Assembly (NCBI RefSeq): GCF_964028195.1
Contig: NZ_OZ034750.1
Coordinates: 62,001 to 126,000, forward strand
Direction: 5' to 3'
From: Wolbachia endosymbiont (group A) of Pogonocherus hispidulus
GTDB lineage: Bacteria; Pseudomonadota; Alphaproteobacteria; Rickettsiales; Anaplasmataceae
Length of the DNA: 64,000 nucleotides
Positions 1 through 8,779 of this stretch are shown piece by piece. Positions within the stretch are counted from its first letter, which is position 1. Every line of letters begins with the position of its first letter. Position numbers and translations under genes: made by a program. The notes beneath the pieces are model-generated. The model did not search any database, had not been told where the DNA came from, and saw only the letters and a program-made list of their open reading frames with translations.

Positions 1-1
1 A

Positions 2-232
2 GATTTAAATCCTGATTTACAGATTTTATTTAGTAAAACAAGTGTGAATGAAATAGTAGAATTAAGAGAAAATGGCACTGCAAAGTTAATGATGTTGTGT
101 GATATCAAGAGTAATGCAGCGGATATAGAAGCAATTAAACAGCAGATGTACCAACAAAAGATTATGATACAAAGCAACTTGTTATTAGATGATATGCGTA
201 AAAATTCAGCTGTCAGTTATCGGTATAGTTGA
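2..232 (+). CDS. C-terminal end of a SurA/parvulin-like periplasmic chaperone (partial)
   Basis: An open frame runs in from the left edge of the window and ends at 232, leaving the last 76 residues of a longer protein. The tail reads like the end of SurA-type peptidyl-prolyl isomerases: a short stretch resembling the end of a parvulin domain (LMMLCDIKS), then a helix ending in LLDDMRKNSAVSYR, comparable to the family's final LR-x-A-x-I-x-YR segment. SurA-like proteins escort outer-membrane proteins through the periplasm. The call rests only on this short tail, so another periplasmic protein is possible. A weak hairpin with arms CAGAGA/TCTCTG lies just after the stop. Confidence 0.45.
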   Translation, partial: DLNPDLQILFSKTSVNEIVELRENGTAKLMMLCDIKSNAADIEAIKQQMYQQKIMIQSNLLLDDMRKNSAVSYRYS

Positions 233-327
233 AGTCAGAGAGTGTCCTTGTCTCTGTCTTTGTGTGCGAAAATTACTTTATTCTATAAAATTTCAAAAAA
301 TTTGAACAAATATAGTTAAAATAGTAC

Positions 328-948
328 ATGAAGAATATAATGCTAATTGGTGGTGGAGTTGGAAATGCAGTGTTATTTTCGATAGGGAAGGCATGTCTTG
401 AAAATAATAACAAGGTTTTGTACTTCGCTGGCTATAAGAAGTTAAGTGATGTATTTAAACGAGCACTGATAGAGCGTGCATCAAATGCGGTAGTTTGGGC
501 ATGTGAAGAAGGATTGATAGAAACAAGCAGAGATCAAGATAAATCCTTTCATGGTAATATAGTTGATGCAATAGTCTCTTATCAACAAGGAAGATTAGGT
601 ATTAATTTAAACGCTATAGATAAAATTATCACTATTGGTTCTGATAAAATGATGAAAGCTGTGAATGAAGCTAGAAAAACAATTTTAAAGCCATATCTGA
701 AGTCAAGTCACATAGCAATATCGTCAGTTAATTCTCCTATGCAGTGTATGATGAAAGAAATCTGCGCTCAGTGTGTTCAGCAACATATAAATACGGAAAC
801 AGGAGAAAGGAGTTTTGTTTATAGCTGCAGTAATCAAGACCAGGATATGGAATTTATTGACTTTGATTTTTTAAGTGAGCGCTTAAAGCAAAATAGTTTA
901 CAAGAAAAACTCACTGCAAAATGGATAGATCATGTTCAAAGATATTAA
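328..948 (+). CDS. PyrK/ferredoxin-NADP reductase-like NAD-binding protein with C-terminal cysteine cluster
   Basis: 206 residues. The N-terminus MLIGGGVGNAVLFSIGKA has the glycine-rich nucleotide-binding pattern of the NAD half of ferredoxin-NADP reductase-type flavoproteins. Near residues 148-172 a cluster C-x5-C-x2-C followed by a fourth Cys resembles the [2Fe-2S] site of dihydroorotate dehydrogenase electron-transfer subunits (PyrK). The expected FAD-binding half is missing, so the protein either works with a partner or is a reduced form. Its 3' end overlaps the next gene by 17 bases, which suggests translational coupling. The family is inferred from motifs; the substrate is unknown. Confidence 0.55.
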   Translation: MKNIMLIGGGVGNAVLFSIGKACLENNNKVLYFAGYKKLSDVFKRALIERASNAVVWACEEGLIETSRDQDKSFHGNIVDAIVSYQQGRLGINLNAIDKIITIGSDKMMKAVNEARKTILKPYLKSSHIAISSVNSPMQCMMKEICAQCVQQHINTETGERSFVYSCSNQDQDMEFIDFDFLSERLKQNSLQEKLTAKWIDHVQRY

Positions 949-1483
949 ACAGCACAAAAAGGAAATAAGAGAGCAATATAGAACTATAAGAAAAGATGTT
1001 GATGAAAGTTATTCCAGTTATGCAGCAAATTCCCTTATTAATCTCTTTAATCAGAACTTAAGTTACGTTAAAGGCAAAACAATAGCGGCTTACATTCCAA
1101 TGGATGGGGAAATAAACGTTATGCCTTTGATGCATAATTTACTCAATTTAGATTATAAAGTAGCAATTCCTAATAAAAATAAGTTACTAAAATTTGAGGA
1201 ATGGAACAAAACAGATGAAGATGTAATTCCTGACACAATCATTACTCCTGTTATTGCTTTTGATGATCATTTTAATAGATTAGGTTTTGGCGGTGGTTGG
1301 TATGATACAATGATAGAAAAACTGCGGCCACTTGGAAAAATATTTATAGGTGTAGCCTATGAGAAACAATATTGTAAAGATTTACCTGTAGAAAAACATG
1401 ATCAAAAATTGGATATTATAATCACTGAGATGTGTGTTAGGTGTGGAAGTGGATTGCTCAAGAAAGTGGATAGAAAGGAGTAG
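932..1483 (+). CDS. 5-formyltetrahydrofolate cyclo-ligase
   Basis: 183 residues, normal length for the family. The enzyme uses ATP to convert 5-formyl-THF to 5,10-methenyl-THF in the cytoplasm, returning folate to the one-carbon pool. Recognisable parts are the basic N-terminus with KKEIREQYRTIRK, the mid-region AAYIPMDGEI, and the family signature RLGFGGGWYD near residue 115 that helps form the nucleotide site. The start lies inside the preceding gene, so the two are probably co-translated. The gene is usually called ygfA or fau. Confidence is high because the signature is nearly unmodified. Confidence 0.88.
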   Translation: MFKDIKQHKKEIREQYRTIRKDVDESYSSYAANSLINLFNQNLSYVKGKTIAAYIPMDGEINVMPLMHNLLNLDYKVAIPNKNKLLKFEEWNKTDEDVIPDTIITPVIAFDDHFNRLGFGGGWYDTMIEKLRPLGKIFIGVAYEKQYCKDLPVEKHDQKLDIIITEMCVRCGSGLLKKVDRKE

Positions 1484-1515
1484 ATCTCTATCTTTCCCAT
1501 TCCCTCTCCAAGCCA

Positions 1516-2556
1516 TCAGAGGGTTTTGTTTTCTCCTATGCTCGCTTGTTCAGAACTTGGACTATCTACTTGAGAATCTGGCTTCATTTCCTGAGCTTTC
1601 TCATTAACTTTTTGTTCTACCTCTTTTATGTCACTACCAATTGCCATAATTGCAGGTTGAAATTTATTTATAAGATCATCAAGTGCTTCTTGATCATCTA
1701 GATGAGTACTGAGGCCCTTTTCCAGAAGTCTGCTCATATCATCTTCTGAAAAATTTTGAATGGTTCCATCTTTTACTAATTCCTTTATGGCCATTAATTG
1801 CTCTTTGTTTTGAAGTATTTTTACCACTTCTAGCATATTAGAAAGATTGTTTTTAGTTTCATCTTCTCCAGTTTCTTCTCGCTTTTGTGCCGTACCAATT
1901 TCTATAATACGCCCAGACAAGTCATTTTTGAACTTATCAAAATTATTCTCTCTTGCTTGAATCGTAGGTAATTTATCTATTAAATCCTTATATGAACTTT
2001 TCACTGCCTTTCCTGCTTCAATCGCACCTTCTTTTATTTTTTCCCCTGCCTTTCCTATACCTATTCCTACATAACGTGCTCCAATAGCTACAAGCGCTAT
2101 TAATGTAGCAAGCACAATAAGCGGAGAAAATGCTGCTCCTAATACCATTACGGCAGAAGCTATTCCAATTTTTTCATTTGCAGATGCTGATTTAAAATAG
2201 TTAACTAGATTATCCAGCGGACCTTTATTATTATTTATAACATTACTTATTGCTTGCTGATTAACAGATTGTAGTGCTTCTTCTATTATCTTTGGCTCGA
2301 TATCTTCAGGCTTTAAATTTCCAAGCGCCTCTTCAATGAATTTTATAAATAATTCTTTGTTGACCTCCTTTTGCAAGCCTTGGTCATTAATTGCTAAACC
2401 TAAATCTTTGAGATTCATTTCTTTAACTTGTTCTGATAGGGCTTTAAGCAACTCCTCTTTTCCCTCTGATGGGGATTGTGCGATGCTTTCTATTATATCT
2501 GAAATAGCTTTTTTTAGTTCTTGGTAGTCAGTTTCATTATCAAAGAACTCAGCCAC
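1516..2556 (-). CDS. Hypothetical membrane protein with helical cytoplasmic parts
   Basis: 346 residues, family not recognised. The N-terminal 120 residues are acidic and helical. Two hydrophobic segments follow around residues 133-170 (alanine, valine and leucine rich, ending GIGIGKAGEKIK). The remaining half is a charged helical tail ending in a serine- and glutamine-rich segment. There is no signal peptide. The gene converges on the folate gene, with 32 bases between the stop codons. The architecture of a central hydrophobic hairpin with helical flanks recurs in other unassigned genes of this window. It could be a structural or host-directed protein; nothing visible decides this. Confidence 0.6.
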   Translation of the reverse strand: MAEFFDNETDYQELKKAISDIIESIAQSPSEGKEELLKALSEQVKEMNLKDLGLAINDQGLQKEVNKELFIKFIEEALGNLKPEDIEPKIIEEALQSVNQQAISNVINNNKGPLDNLVNYFKSASANEKIGIASAVMVLGAAFSPLIVLATLIALVAIGARYVGIGIGKAGEKIKEGAIEAGKAVKSSYKDLIDKLPTIQARENNFDKFKNDLSGRIIEIGTAQKREETGEDETKNNLSNMLEVVKILQNKEQLMAIKELVKDGTIQNFSEDDMSRLLEKGLSTHLDDQEALDDLINKFQPAIMAIGSDIKEVEQKVNEKAQEMKPDSQVDSPSSEQASIGENKTL

Positions 2557-2705
2557 ATTTTACTCCATTGACTATAAATATGCCTAATTATACATAATAA
2601 TTATTAATTATATTATAATAAATATGAGATAATTAATATAATAACCTCTTTCCAAATATAGAATTTGTATTAAAATATCTAGATTACATGAAATTAAGGT
2701 ACTTT

Positions 2706-3413
2706 ATGGGTGGAAAAAAATTAAAAGCTGCTGTGGTTTTATCAGGGTGTGGTCACCTTGACGGTGCAGAGGTAAGAGAAGCGGTTTTAAGTTTGCTTGT
2801 GCTTGATCAGCAGGAAGTGGATGTTAAATGCTTTGCACCTGATATCAATATCACACAAGTTATGAATCATAAAACAAAAGAGGCAACAAAAGAAAAAAGG
2901 AATGTACTTGTGGAAGCAGCAAGAATCGCAAGAGGCGAAATATATGACTTAAAAGAAGCCAAAGCTGAAAATTTTGACATGCTAGTTGTACCTGGTGGAT
3001 ACGGGGTTGCAAAAAATTTGTCTGACTTAGCTGAGAATAAAGACATGGTGACAGTAATGCCTGAATTTGAAAGATTAGTTTCAGAATTTTTTGTTACAAA
3101 AAAGCCGATAGGAGCGATATGCATATCTCCAGCCATCATTGTTTCAATTTTAAGTAGCAAGATAGGTAAAGAAGAAAGTAAGGTTAAGGTAACTATAGGA
3201 GATGACAGAGAACAGTTGATAGAGAAGCTTGGTGGTGAACACATAAAGTGCGATACAGGGTTATCAATAGAAGACGAAGAACATAATGTATTTTCCTGTT
3301 CTGCTTATATGCGTAGCGACGAAAGTACATACTCTGTATATCAAGGGATAAAGCATATGATTGACAGCATGGTAAAAAAGATTAACAAAAAAACTAAACA
3401 ACCATTCCTCTAA
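2706..3413 (+). CDS. elbB: ElbB-type isoprenoid biosynthesis glyoxalase (DJ-1/PfpI superfamily)
   Basis: 235 residues from this start. The gene is recognisable from the N-terminal VVLSGCGHLDGAE, the segment CFAPDINITQVMNH, and the nucleophile-elbow region PIGAICISPA, where Cys takes the position used in DJ-1/PfpI proteins. E. coli ElbB has been described as affecting isoprenoid synthesis and as a glyoxalase; the true substrate is uncertain. An upstream in-frame ATG at 2688 exists, but the ATG at 2706 has AAGG six bases before it and matches the usual protein start. The gene is flanked by AT-rich spacers. Confidence 0.82.
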   Translation: MGGKKLKAAVVLSGCGHLDGAEVREAVLSLLVLDQQEVDVKCFAPDINITQVMNHKTKEATKEKRNVLVEAARIARGEIYDLKEAKAENFDMLVVPGGYGVAKNLSDLAENKDMVTVMPEFERLVSEFFVTKKPIGAICISPAIIVSILSSKIGKEESKVKVTIGDDREQLIEKLGGEHIKCDTGLSIEDEEHNVFSCSAYMRSDESTYSVYQGIKHMIDSMVKKINKKTKQPFL

Positions 3414-3537
3414 GATGTAGTAATTTAGACTTCCTTACACAATTAACTGTTGAATTTTACATTCCTAGCTGTATTATGGTTATATAGCTAAGAGACCTAG
3501 GTTTACTGACTATAGCGGTATGGCGTAGGGCTGCACT

Positions 3538-3563
3538 AGCTATATATATTTAGCTCTTTTTTT
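3538..3563 (+). terminator. Weak rho-independent terminator-like hairpin
   Basis: The arms AGCTA and TAGCT enclose an AT-only loop and are followed by C and a run of T. The hairpin lies about 125 bases after elbB and 20 bases before the next gene. It could end the elbB transcript or attenuate the small gene downstream. The short stem makes it doubtful. Confidence 0.35.
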
Positions 3564-3583
3564 ATAAACGTAAGGTATTTTAT

Positions 3584-3892
3584 ATGTCAGACCTTTTCTA
3601 TATTGAAACTGTGTGTTGTGTGGACGGTCAGTGTGATGTCTATACAGGGGAAGTGAGTTTTAATGATGTCATGTCAGGCAAGTTCAGTCTAAATTCGTGC
3701 AGTGGGAAAGAAGCTATGATAAATCTAGACGTTATTACATTCGATATTAATATCGCTATCGATGGTCAAAATGGAAAGACAATAAAAAGAGACCTTAAAG
3801 GTCTTGAATTTGTAACTAAAGATGATGGTTCTTGGTATATTAATAAGGATTTTGGTAATGATAGATTTGAAGTTATAGTAAAGCAATCATAA
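3584..3892 (+). CDS. Small hypothetical protein
   Basis: 102 residues, family not recognised. The protein is acidic, with four cysteines in the first half (CCVDGQCD and SCSG), and is predicted to be beta-rich from alternating hydrophobic residues. There are no membrane segments and no signal peptide. The start ATG has a purine stretch (GTAAGG) about nine bases upstream. The gene converges on ftsI with only two bases between the stop codons, which supports a real gene compactly placed. Codon use resembles its neighbours. Confidence 0.55.
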   Translation: MSDLFYIETVCCVDGQCDVYTGEVSFNDVMSGKFSLNSCSGKEAMINLDVITFDINIAIDGQNGKTIKRDLKGLEFVTKDDGSWYINKDFGNDRFEVIVKQS

Positions 3893-3894
3893 TT

Positions 3895-5460
3895 TTACAT
3901 CTCAGGTGTAACATTTAGTATAGGTGCTATTCTATTTATAATGTTCTTTACTATAGGCGCAGCAATTATTCCCCCGGTATGGTGTATCCCTTGAGGTTCA
4001 TCAATAGCAATTAGCACTATATATCTTGGGTCAAGCATGGTTAGCACTCCTATAAATGACGCTATGTTTGCATCTTTGCTATATTTACCATCTACAACTT
4101 TTTCCGCCGATCCAGTTTTTCCTCCTATTGAATATGCCTTTATTTTTGCTTTTCTGCCAGTGCCATCCGTTACTGCCGCACGTAATAATTTTCTCATTTC
4201 CCTGGAAGTTCTTCTTGAGATAATTTGCTCTCCTATACTTCTTTTATTCAATATCAAGGTTGCGTTATGAAATATCCCATTGTTGATTAATGCTGCTGCA
4301 GTTTGTGCAAGATGTATAGGAGTTACAGCTATGCCATAACCGTAAGATGCAGTTATTAAAGTGCTTTCACTCCATTTATCCGGGATTATCGGTGTAGATT
4401 TTTCTGGTATTTCTATTTTTAAAGGAGAAAATAGCTTCATAGCTTTAAAGTATTCTACTTGTTTTTCAATGCCTAATTTGACTGCAATTTTCGCTGCACC
4501 AATGTTGGATGATTTTACAAATATATCTTGCACAGTAATTTTTGGAATTTTAGATTTGTGAAAATCCTGAATTTTATACTTTCCAATGGTGATTGGTGTT
4601 GATACGTCATATAAATCGCTAGTTTTTGTAACGTTTGCATCAAGCGCTGCGGCTATTGTAAAGAATTTTAATACCGACCCCATCTCATACACCCCAAGAC
4701 TGGCGCGATTAAACTTTTGTACGTCTTCTGCCTTATTCTGTAGGTTGGGGTTAAAATCAGGTAGACTGACCATCGAGATAACTTCACTATTTCTCACATT
4801 TAAAACAATTCCAACTCCGCCAAGTGCCTGATATCTGCTTACAGCTTTAGTTAGCTCTTCATGCACTATGCTTTGCACTCGTGTATCTAAGGATAGTATT
4901 ATGGGCTTTTCTTGCTCATTGTTTTTACTTATATATGCCTCAACTCCTGCAATACCGTTGCCATCTATGTCAGTGTAACCAAGCACGTGTGAAAATAAAT
5001 TACTGTGAGGATATATACGTTTTACATCGTTATAGAAACTTATTCCTGGCACGCCGGCATTTTTTATTACTAACAGTTCTTTTGGAGTCAAGTGCCGCTT
5101 TATCCAAGCAAATTTCTTTTTTGAAGTAAGTACTCTATATAAATTCTCGTATTCAAGATCATTCAAAATAGAACACAGTTGTGCTGCTATACTTTCCGGA
5201 TTCTTTACTTTGGTTGCATCTGTATATAGTGATGTTGTGGGCACATTTGTTGCTATTACCACTCCATTTCTATCTAAAATATCAGGTTGTTTATGTACTA
5301 TATTATCTTTTCTAAAATTTTCTGAAGTAGTAGGTTGATCAAATGTTAAAGAGAATATGCGAAAAATAATTATTATATAAAACGTAAATAATGGTACTAT
5401 AAAACACAGTGAGCGGAGCTTATTTTTAAGTAATGCTTGCATATTTACTTGATTTGACAA
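3895..5460 (-). CDS. ftsI: Peptidoglycan D,D-transpeptidase FtsI (PBP3)
   Basis: 521 residues. One N-terminal membrane segment (about residues 15-38) anchors a periplasmic protein. A dimerisation domain follows, with [17 protein letters not shown]. The transpeptidase domain shows all three penicillin-binding motifs: SVLK near residue 260 (active serine), SSN near 316 and KTGS near 447. FtsI cross-links septal peptidoglycan during division. Its presence with murD and an M23 peptidase fits the lipid II-type metabolism known in Wolbachia. The start codon lies two bases from the start of the divergent ispH. A second ATG at residue 7 (MQALLKNK) is an alternative start. Confidence 0.9.
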   Translation of the reverse strand: MSNQVNMQALLKNKLRSLCFIVPLFTFYIIIIFRIFSLTFDQPTTSENFRKDNIVHKQPDILDRNGVVIATNVPTTSLYTDATKVKNPESIAAQLCSILNDLEYENLYRVLTSKKKFAWIKRHLTPKELLVIKNAGVPGISFYNDVKRIYPHSNLFSHVLGYTDIDGNGIAGVEAYISKNNEQEKPIILSLDTRVQSIVHEELTKAVSRYQALGGVGIVLNVRNSEVISMVSLPDFNPNLQNKAEDVQKFNRASLGVYEMGSVLKFFTIAAALDANVTKTSDLYDVSTPITIGKYKIQDFHKSKIPKITVQDIFVKSSNIGAAKIAVKLGIEKQVEYFKAMKLFSPLKIEIPEKSTPIIPDKWSESTLITASYGYGIAVTPIHLAQTAAALINNGIFHNATLILNKRSIGEQIISRRTSREMRKLLRAAVTDGTGRKAKIKAYSIGGKTGSAEKVVDGKYSKDANIASFIGVLTMLDPRYIVLIAIDEPQGIHHTGGIIAAPIVKNIINRIAPILNVTPEM

Positions 5461-5462
5461 AA

Positions 5463-6392
5463 ATGGAAATCATCTTAGCTGAGCCGCGAGGTTTTTGTGC
5501 CGGGGTAAAAAGAGCTGTGGACATATTAGCTATTACTTTAGAAAAGTACAAAAACAAGTGCCAAGTTTATGTGCTACACGAAATTGTTCACAATAAATAT
5601 ATAGTAGAGGACTTTAAGAGACAAGGAGTGGTTTTTGTGAACAGTATCGAGGAAATTGAAGATAATGGAGGAATACTGATCTTCAGCGCGCACGGAGTAT
5701 CAAAAAATATAGAAGATGAGGCAAAAAGAAAGGGTATTCAAGTGATTGATGCAACATGTCCTTTAGTCAGCAAAGTGCATAAAGAGGCAAAAAGGTATGA
5801 AAACGGTGGTAAAGAATTAATTCTCATTGGGCATGAAAACCATCCAGAAGTTAAGGGAATTAGAGGAAGAGTAAATAATCCTATCATTTTAGTGCAAACT
5901 GTGCAGGACGTACGCAATTTAAAAGTTAAAGATCCAGATAATTTATCTTATGTTACGCAAACCACATTAAGCATCGACGATACACGTGAAATTATTGCTG
6001 CTCTGAAGCTCAGGTTTCCAAGCATAACAGGTCCAGATTTAAAGGACATATGCTATGCAACGCAAAACAGACAAAATGCTATTAAAAAGCTAGCTGAAAT
6101 TGTAGACATGGTGTTAGTTGTAGGAAGTAAAAATAGCTCAAATTCAAACCGCTTATTAGATCTGTGCACTGCCAGAGGAAAAAGAGCCTACTTGATTGAT
6201 AATTACAGCTGTGTGAATAAAAGCTGGTTTCATGGCGTAGAAAAGATAGGAATCACTGCAGGTGCTTCCGCTCCTGACATATTGGTTGATGAATTAATGG
6301 ACTACCTAAAAGTAAACCTGAGTGTAAAAATTTCAGTTATGCCAGGTGGTATTATTGAAAATGTTCAGTTTAAAATACCGAATCTGGTTTAA
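5463..6392 (+). CDS. ispH: 4-hydroxy-3-methylbut-2-enyl diphosphate reductase
   Basis: About 309 residues. IspH is the last enzyme of the MEP pathway; it reduces HMBPP to IPP and DMAPP with a [4Fe-4S] cluster. The start is chosen at 5463 because the family begins with the block [19 protein letters not shown]. The three cluster cysteines are visible at GFCAG, DATCPLV and DICYATQ. The HGVS motif and the SSNSNRL region near residue 220 are conserved. An in-frame ATG 30 bases upstream would add ten unlikely residues and overlap ftsI. The gene is read divergently from ftsI with almost no space between them. Confidence 0.94.
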   Translation: MEIILAEPRGFCAGVKRAVDILAITLEKYKNKCQVYVLHEIVHNKYIVEDFKRQGVVFVNSIEEIEDNGGILIFSAHGVSKNIEDEAKRKGIQVIDATCPLVSKVHKEAKRYENGGKELILIGHENHPEVKGIRGRVNNPIILVQTVQDVRNLKVKDPDNLSYVTQTTLSIDDTREIIAALKLRFPSITGPDLKDICYATQNRQNAIKKLAEIVDMVLVVGSKNSSNSNRLLDLCTARGKRAYLIDNYSCVNKSWFHGVEKIGITAGASAPDILVDELMDYLKVNLSVKISVMPGGIIENVQFKIPNLV

Positions 6393-6520
6393 AACACAAC
6401 TTATCTACTAAGCTTCTCTTGAAATTACTGGGAGCACACAAATCAGCATCTATAGCTAAGACGTCATACCGCGATTCATTAGACTTCTTGCATAACCTTA
6501 TAACAAACTTTTATTGGGAA

Positions 6521-6980
6521 TAGAAACGAAAAACTTACTTGACAAACTCCGCCAGCCCCCTTATCATGAAACTGAAGGTATTCAGTTATCTTCATCTGTG
6601 CAGATTAAACAGCAAGAAAACAACGTAGTTGGCGTCTTATTTTTAATTTTTTGCACTATGTGCACCTTATGTCTTCACAATATTTCTAGGTTTTTACCTA
6701 TATAAGCTGAAACGCGCTTATAAGTCGTTTAAGACAGTATAGTACGCCAATTTGAAGGATTAGAGAGTGAACACTAATTACCACGGGATTTCTTTTGCCT
6801 TTTTTTCTGCTTAGTAAATTTCTTAAACATTTGAGATAAGGTGAGTTGCATTTAAAAGCAGCTAAATTGCAGTGTTTAAGGCTTAAAAAACGCCAATACT
6901 GAAAATAGACAATGACCAGGGCTTCTTTTGCCTTTTTTTTCGTTTGGTAAATTTCTTAATGTTTGTAGCTAACATGAACA
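6521..6980 (+). repeat. Dispersed ~460-bp module, copy 1
   Basis: This copy starts near TAGAAACGAAAAACTTACTTG and ends near GTAGCTAACATGAAC. It contains a frame of about 60 codons with FCTMCTLCLHNIS. After that come two related sub-units about 133 bases apart, each with ACGCCAA, a GG(G)xTTCTTTTGCCTTTTTTT tract and TTGGTAAATTTCTTAA or TTAGTAAATTTCTTAA. Copies 1, 3 and 5 form one subfamily. Confidence 0.85.
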
Positions 6981-7011
6981 AACATTTGAGAGTAACTTCC
7001 GCTAGTAGGGT

Positions 7012-7161
7012 GTCATCCCAGTGCTTGACACTGGGATCCAGCTTTCTTTATAAATTCACCAAAAGTGCTTCATTCTATAACGCAAAACCCATACTCACCA
7101 AACCCAATGCATTACTTGCAATTAAGTTTCCTGGATCCCAGTGTCTGGGCACTGGGATGAC
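7012..7161. repeat. Palindromic CATCCCAGTG element, ~150 bp
   Basis: The 30-base ends GTCATCCCAGTGCTTGACAC... and its inverted partner ...CACTGGGATGAC flank a unique AT-rich centre, giving a MITE-like layout. The same layout recurs at 7279-7418, 8909-9045, 12501-12609 and 26088-26226. Confidence 0.8.
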
Positions 7162-7278
7162 AGGAGAAGGTACTAGCCTGACAACCGTCATCCCGCTATG
7201 TGTTAGCGGGATCTAGAGATACCGCGAATGAATCGCGGTATGACGTAGGACTGCTGTCATTCCAGTACTCCTTTTTTT

Positions 7279-7418
7279 GTCATCCCAGTGCTTGACACTG
7301 GGATCCAGTTTTCCATATAATCTCATCGAAAACGTTGTATTTTAACGTAAAACATCTATTTTTATGCTTACCAACTTAATAAAATTCCTGGATCCCAGTG
7401 TCTGGGCACTGGGATGAC
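7279..7418. repeat. Palindromic CATCCCAGTG element, ~140 bp
   Basis: The inverted ends are as in the other copies. The interior has TTTTAACGTAAAACAT and a TTATGCTTACCAACTTAATAAAATT-like segment shared, inverted, with the copy at 8909-9045. Shorter tandem relatives continue to about 7590. Confidence 0.8.
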
Positions 7419-7801
7419 ACCATTCTTTTTTCTGGATTCCAGACTGGAATGACACCGTCTTGGATGGAAACCAGTGTCAGCTACTTTCATGACACCATCA
7501 TAAGGTGAAACTGGATCCCAGTATCTGGGCACTGGGATGACAGGAGAAGGGGCTACTGCCGTCATAAAGGAACCAGTGTCAGCTACTCGGATGATACCTT
7601 TTTCTACTTAATTTGGGTTATGCAAGAAGTCTATTCGCGGTATCTCAGCATAGATTCCGCTAACACGTAGCGGGATGACGGTTGTCGGTAAATCTAAGTC
7701 AGTTTAGCTATATGCTTTTAATTCCCCCAAAAGGAGAATTAAATATGTGAAGTTCTAGTTGATATGATTTAATGAATGGTTAGTTTAAATTACTAATTTA
7801 T

Positions 7802-8779
7802 TTAAGAGATTTTAATAATATTTAACCCACTCGCTTTTCTATTTTCCATATCGCGATGAGCTTGAATTATTTCATCAAATTTATATTTTTTATTGATCCG
7901 TACAGTTAAAAGTTTTTTTCTTATCATCTCGAAGATTTCCATTGTGGTAAGCACTAATGTGAATCTATCATGCTTATAATGGTATATTGAGGTTCCAGTT
8001 GCAAATAACGAACGTGAACTAAGTAAAGAAAAACTAATAGGAGCGTTACCTGATATCTGCCCATAGGAAACGTATATGCCGAACCTGCCTAAAGATTCAA
8101 AAGAAAGCTTGCTTGTAGCGTAACCTATAGGGTCATACACTGCACCTACTCCTCTGTTTTGCGTAATCTCCATAACTTTAGAAACGAAGTCTTTATCATT
8201 GTAGTTTATTGCGTATGTGCAGCCACTTTGTAAAGCTATCTTCATTTTTTCATCAGAGCTTACAGAACCTATCACTACACCTTTTTTATCCTTTGCCCAT
8301 TGGCATATTATTTGTCCTAAACCACCATTAGCCCCATGAACTAGCACGAAAGCACCAGACCTAATTTTATAAGATTGATTAACTAAATAGTGAGCTGTCA
8401 TACCTTTAAACAGCACTGCAGCAGCAACTTCATCAGATATGTTATCTGGAATTTTTATCAGATATTTTTGGTGTATAACGCGCTTTTCACAATATGCCCC
8501 TGGAGGAGCTGTGCAATATCCAACTCTGTCTCCAACTTTGAATCCATCACTGATTTTTTTACCAAGCTTTTCAATCACTCCCACTGCTTCCACTCCAAGC
8601 ACTGATGGTAAATTTTTAATTTTGCGCGTACCTTTTCTGTGCTCTAAATCATAACGATTTAAGCCGATAGTTGTGTGACGCACTAAGACTTCCTCGCCTT
8701 TTGGCTCACCTATGCTCTTATCTACAAACTCTAATACTTCTGGTCCCCCAGTTTTTTTTATTTGTATAGCTCTAACCAT
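7802..8779 (-). CDS. qor: Quinone oxidoreductase / zeta-crystallin-like MDR family reductase
   Basis: 325 residues, the normal size for an NADPH:quinone oxidoreductase of the medium-chain dehydrogenase family. The start MVRAIQIKKTGGPEVLEF is typical. The catalytic domain shows GLNRYDLEHRKG and the proline/glycine-rich segment around PSVLGVEAVGVIE. The cofactor loop is HGANGGLGQIICQWAK near residues 145-160, the AxxGxxG variant used for NADPH. Zinc-ligand cysteines are absent, as expected for quinone reductases. It probably performs one-electron reduction of quinones in the cytoplasm. It stands alone between repeats on both sides. Confidence 0.88.
   Translation of the reverse strand: MVRAIQIKKTGGPEVLEFVDKSIGEPKGEEVLVRHTTIGLNRYDLEHRKGTRKIKNLPSVLGVEAVGVIEKLGKKISDGFKVGDRVGYCTAPPGAYCEKRVIHQKYLIKIPDNISDEVAAAVLFKGMTAHYLVNQSYKIRSGAFVLVHGANGGLGQIICQWAKDKKGVVIGSVSSDEKMKIALQSGCTYAINYNDKDFVSKVMEITQNRGVGAVYDPIGYATSKLSFESLGRFGIYVSYGQISGNAPISFSLLSSRSLFATGTSIYHYKHDRFTLVLTTMEIFEMIRKKLLTVRINKKYKFDEIIQAHRDMENRKASGLNIIKIS

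Larger units (their letters stand above)
6481..7632. mobile_element. Non-autonomous transposon-like element with perfect 17-bp terminal inverted repeats
   Basis: The left end is AGACTTCTTGCATAACC (6481-6497) and the right end is its exact reverse complement (7616-7632). The flanks are ...GATTCATT on the left and ATTCGCGG... on the right. Removing the element and one copy of ATT rebuilds CGATTCATTCGCGG, the centre of a palindrome present intact at about 27649 and, inverted, at about 7220. This indicates insertion with a 3-bp target duplication. A TA-type duplication is possible if the repeat is taken as 16 bp. No transposase gene lies inside. Degenerate copies of the same ends occur at 11901, 12976, 54286, 54942 and 8857. 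Confidence 0.72.
6393..7801. other. Non-coding repeat region between ispH and qor
   Basis: No gene is supported here. Short open frames in the region are frames through repeats. It holds a palindromic unit (about 6460-6480 and 7633-7690) split by a 1,152-bp element, which itself contains the dispersed module, two CATCCCAGTG elements and a CCGCTA-type palindrome around 7188-7245. Confidence 0.85.

Noticed and set aside
6944..7216. Open frame of 90 codons in the repeat region
   Set aside because: It consists of translated palindromes ([16 protein letters not shown]) and has no independent start or family resemblance.
7368..7565. Minus-strand open frame with VPRHWDP segments
   Set aside because: Product of the CATCCCAGTG repeats read on the other strand; the same peptide appears wherever the repeat occurs.
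7000..7600. CRISPR-like regularity of repeated units
   Set aside because: The repeats are palindromes with unequal spacing and spacers that are themselves repeated elsewhere; no cas genes are present.
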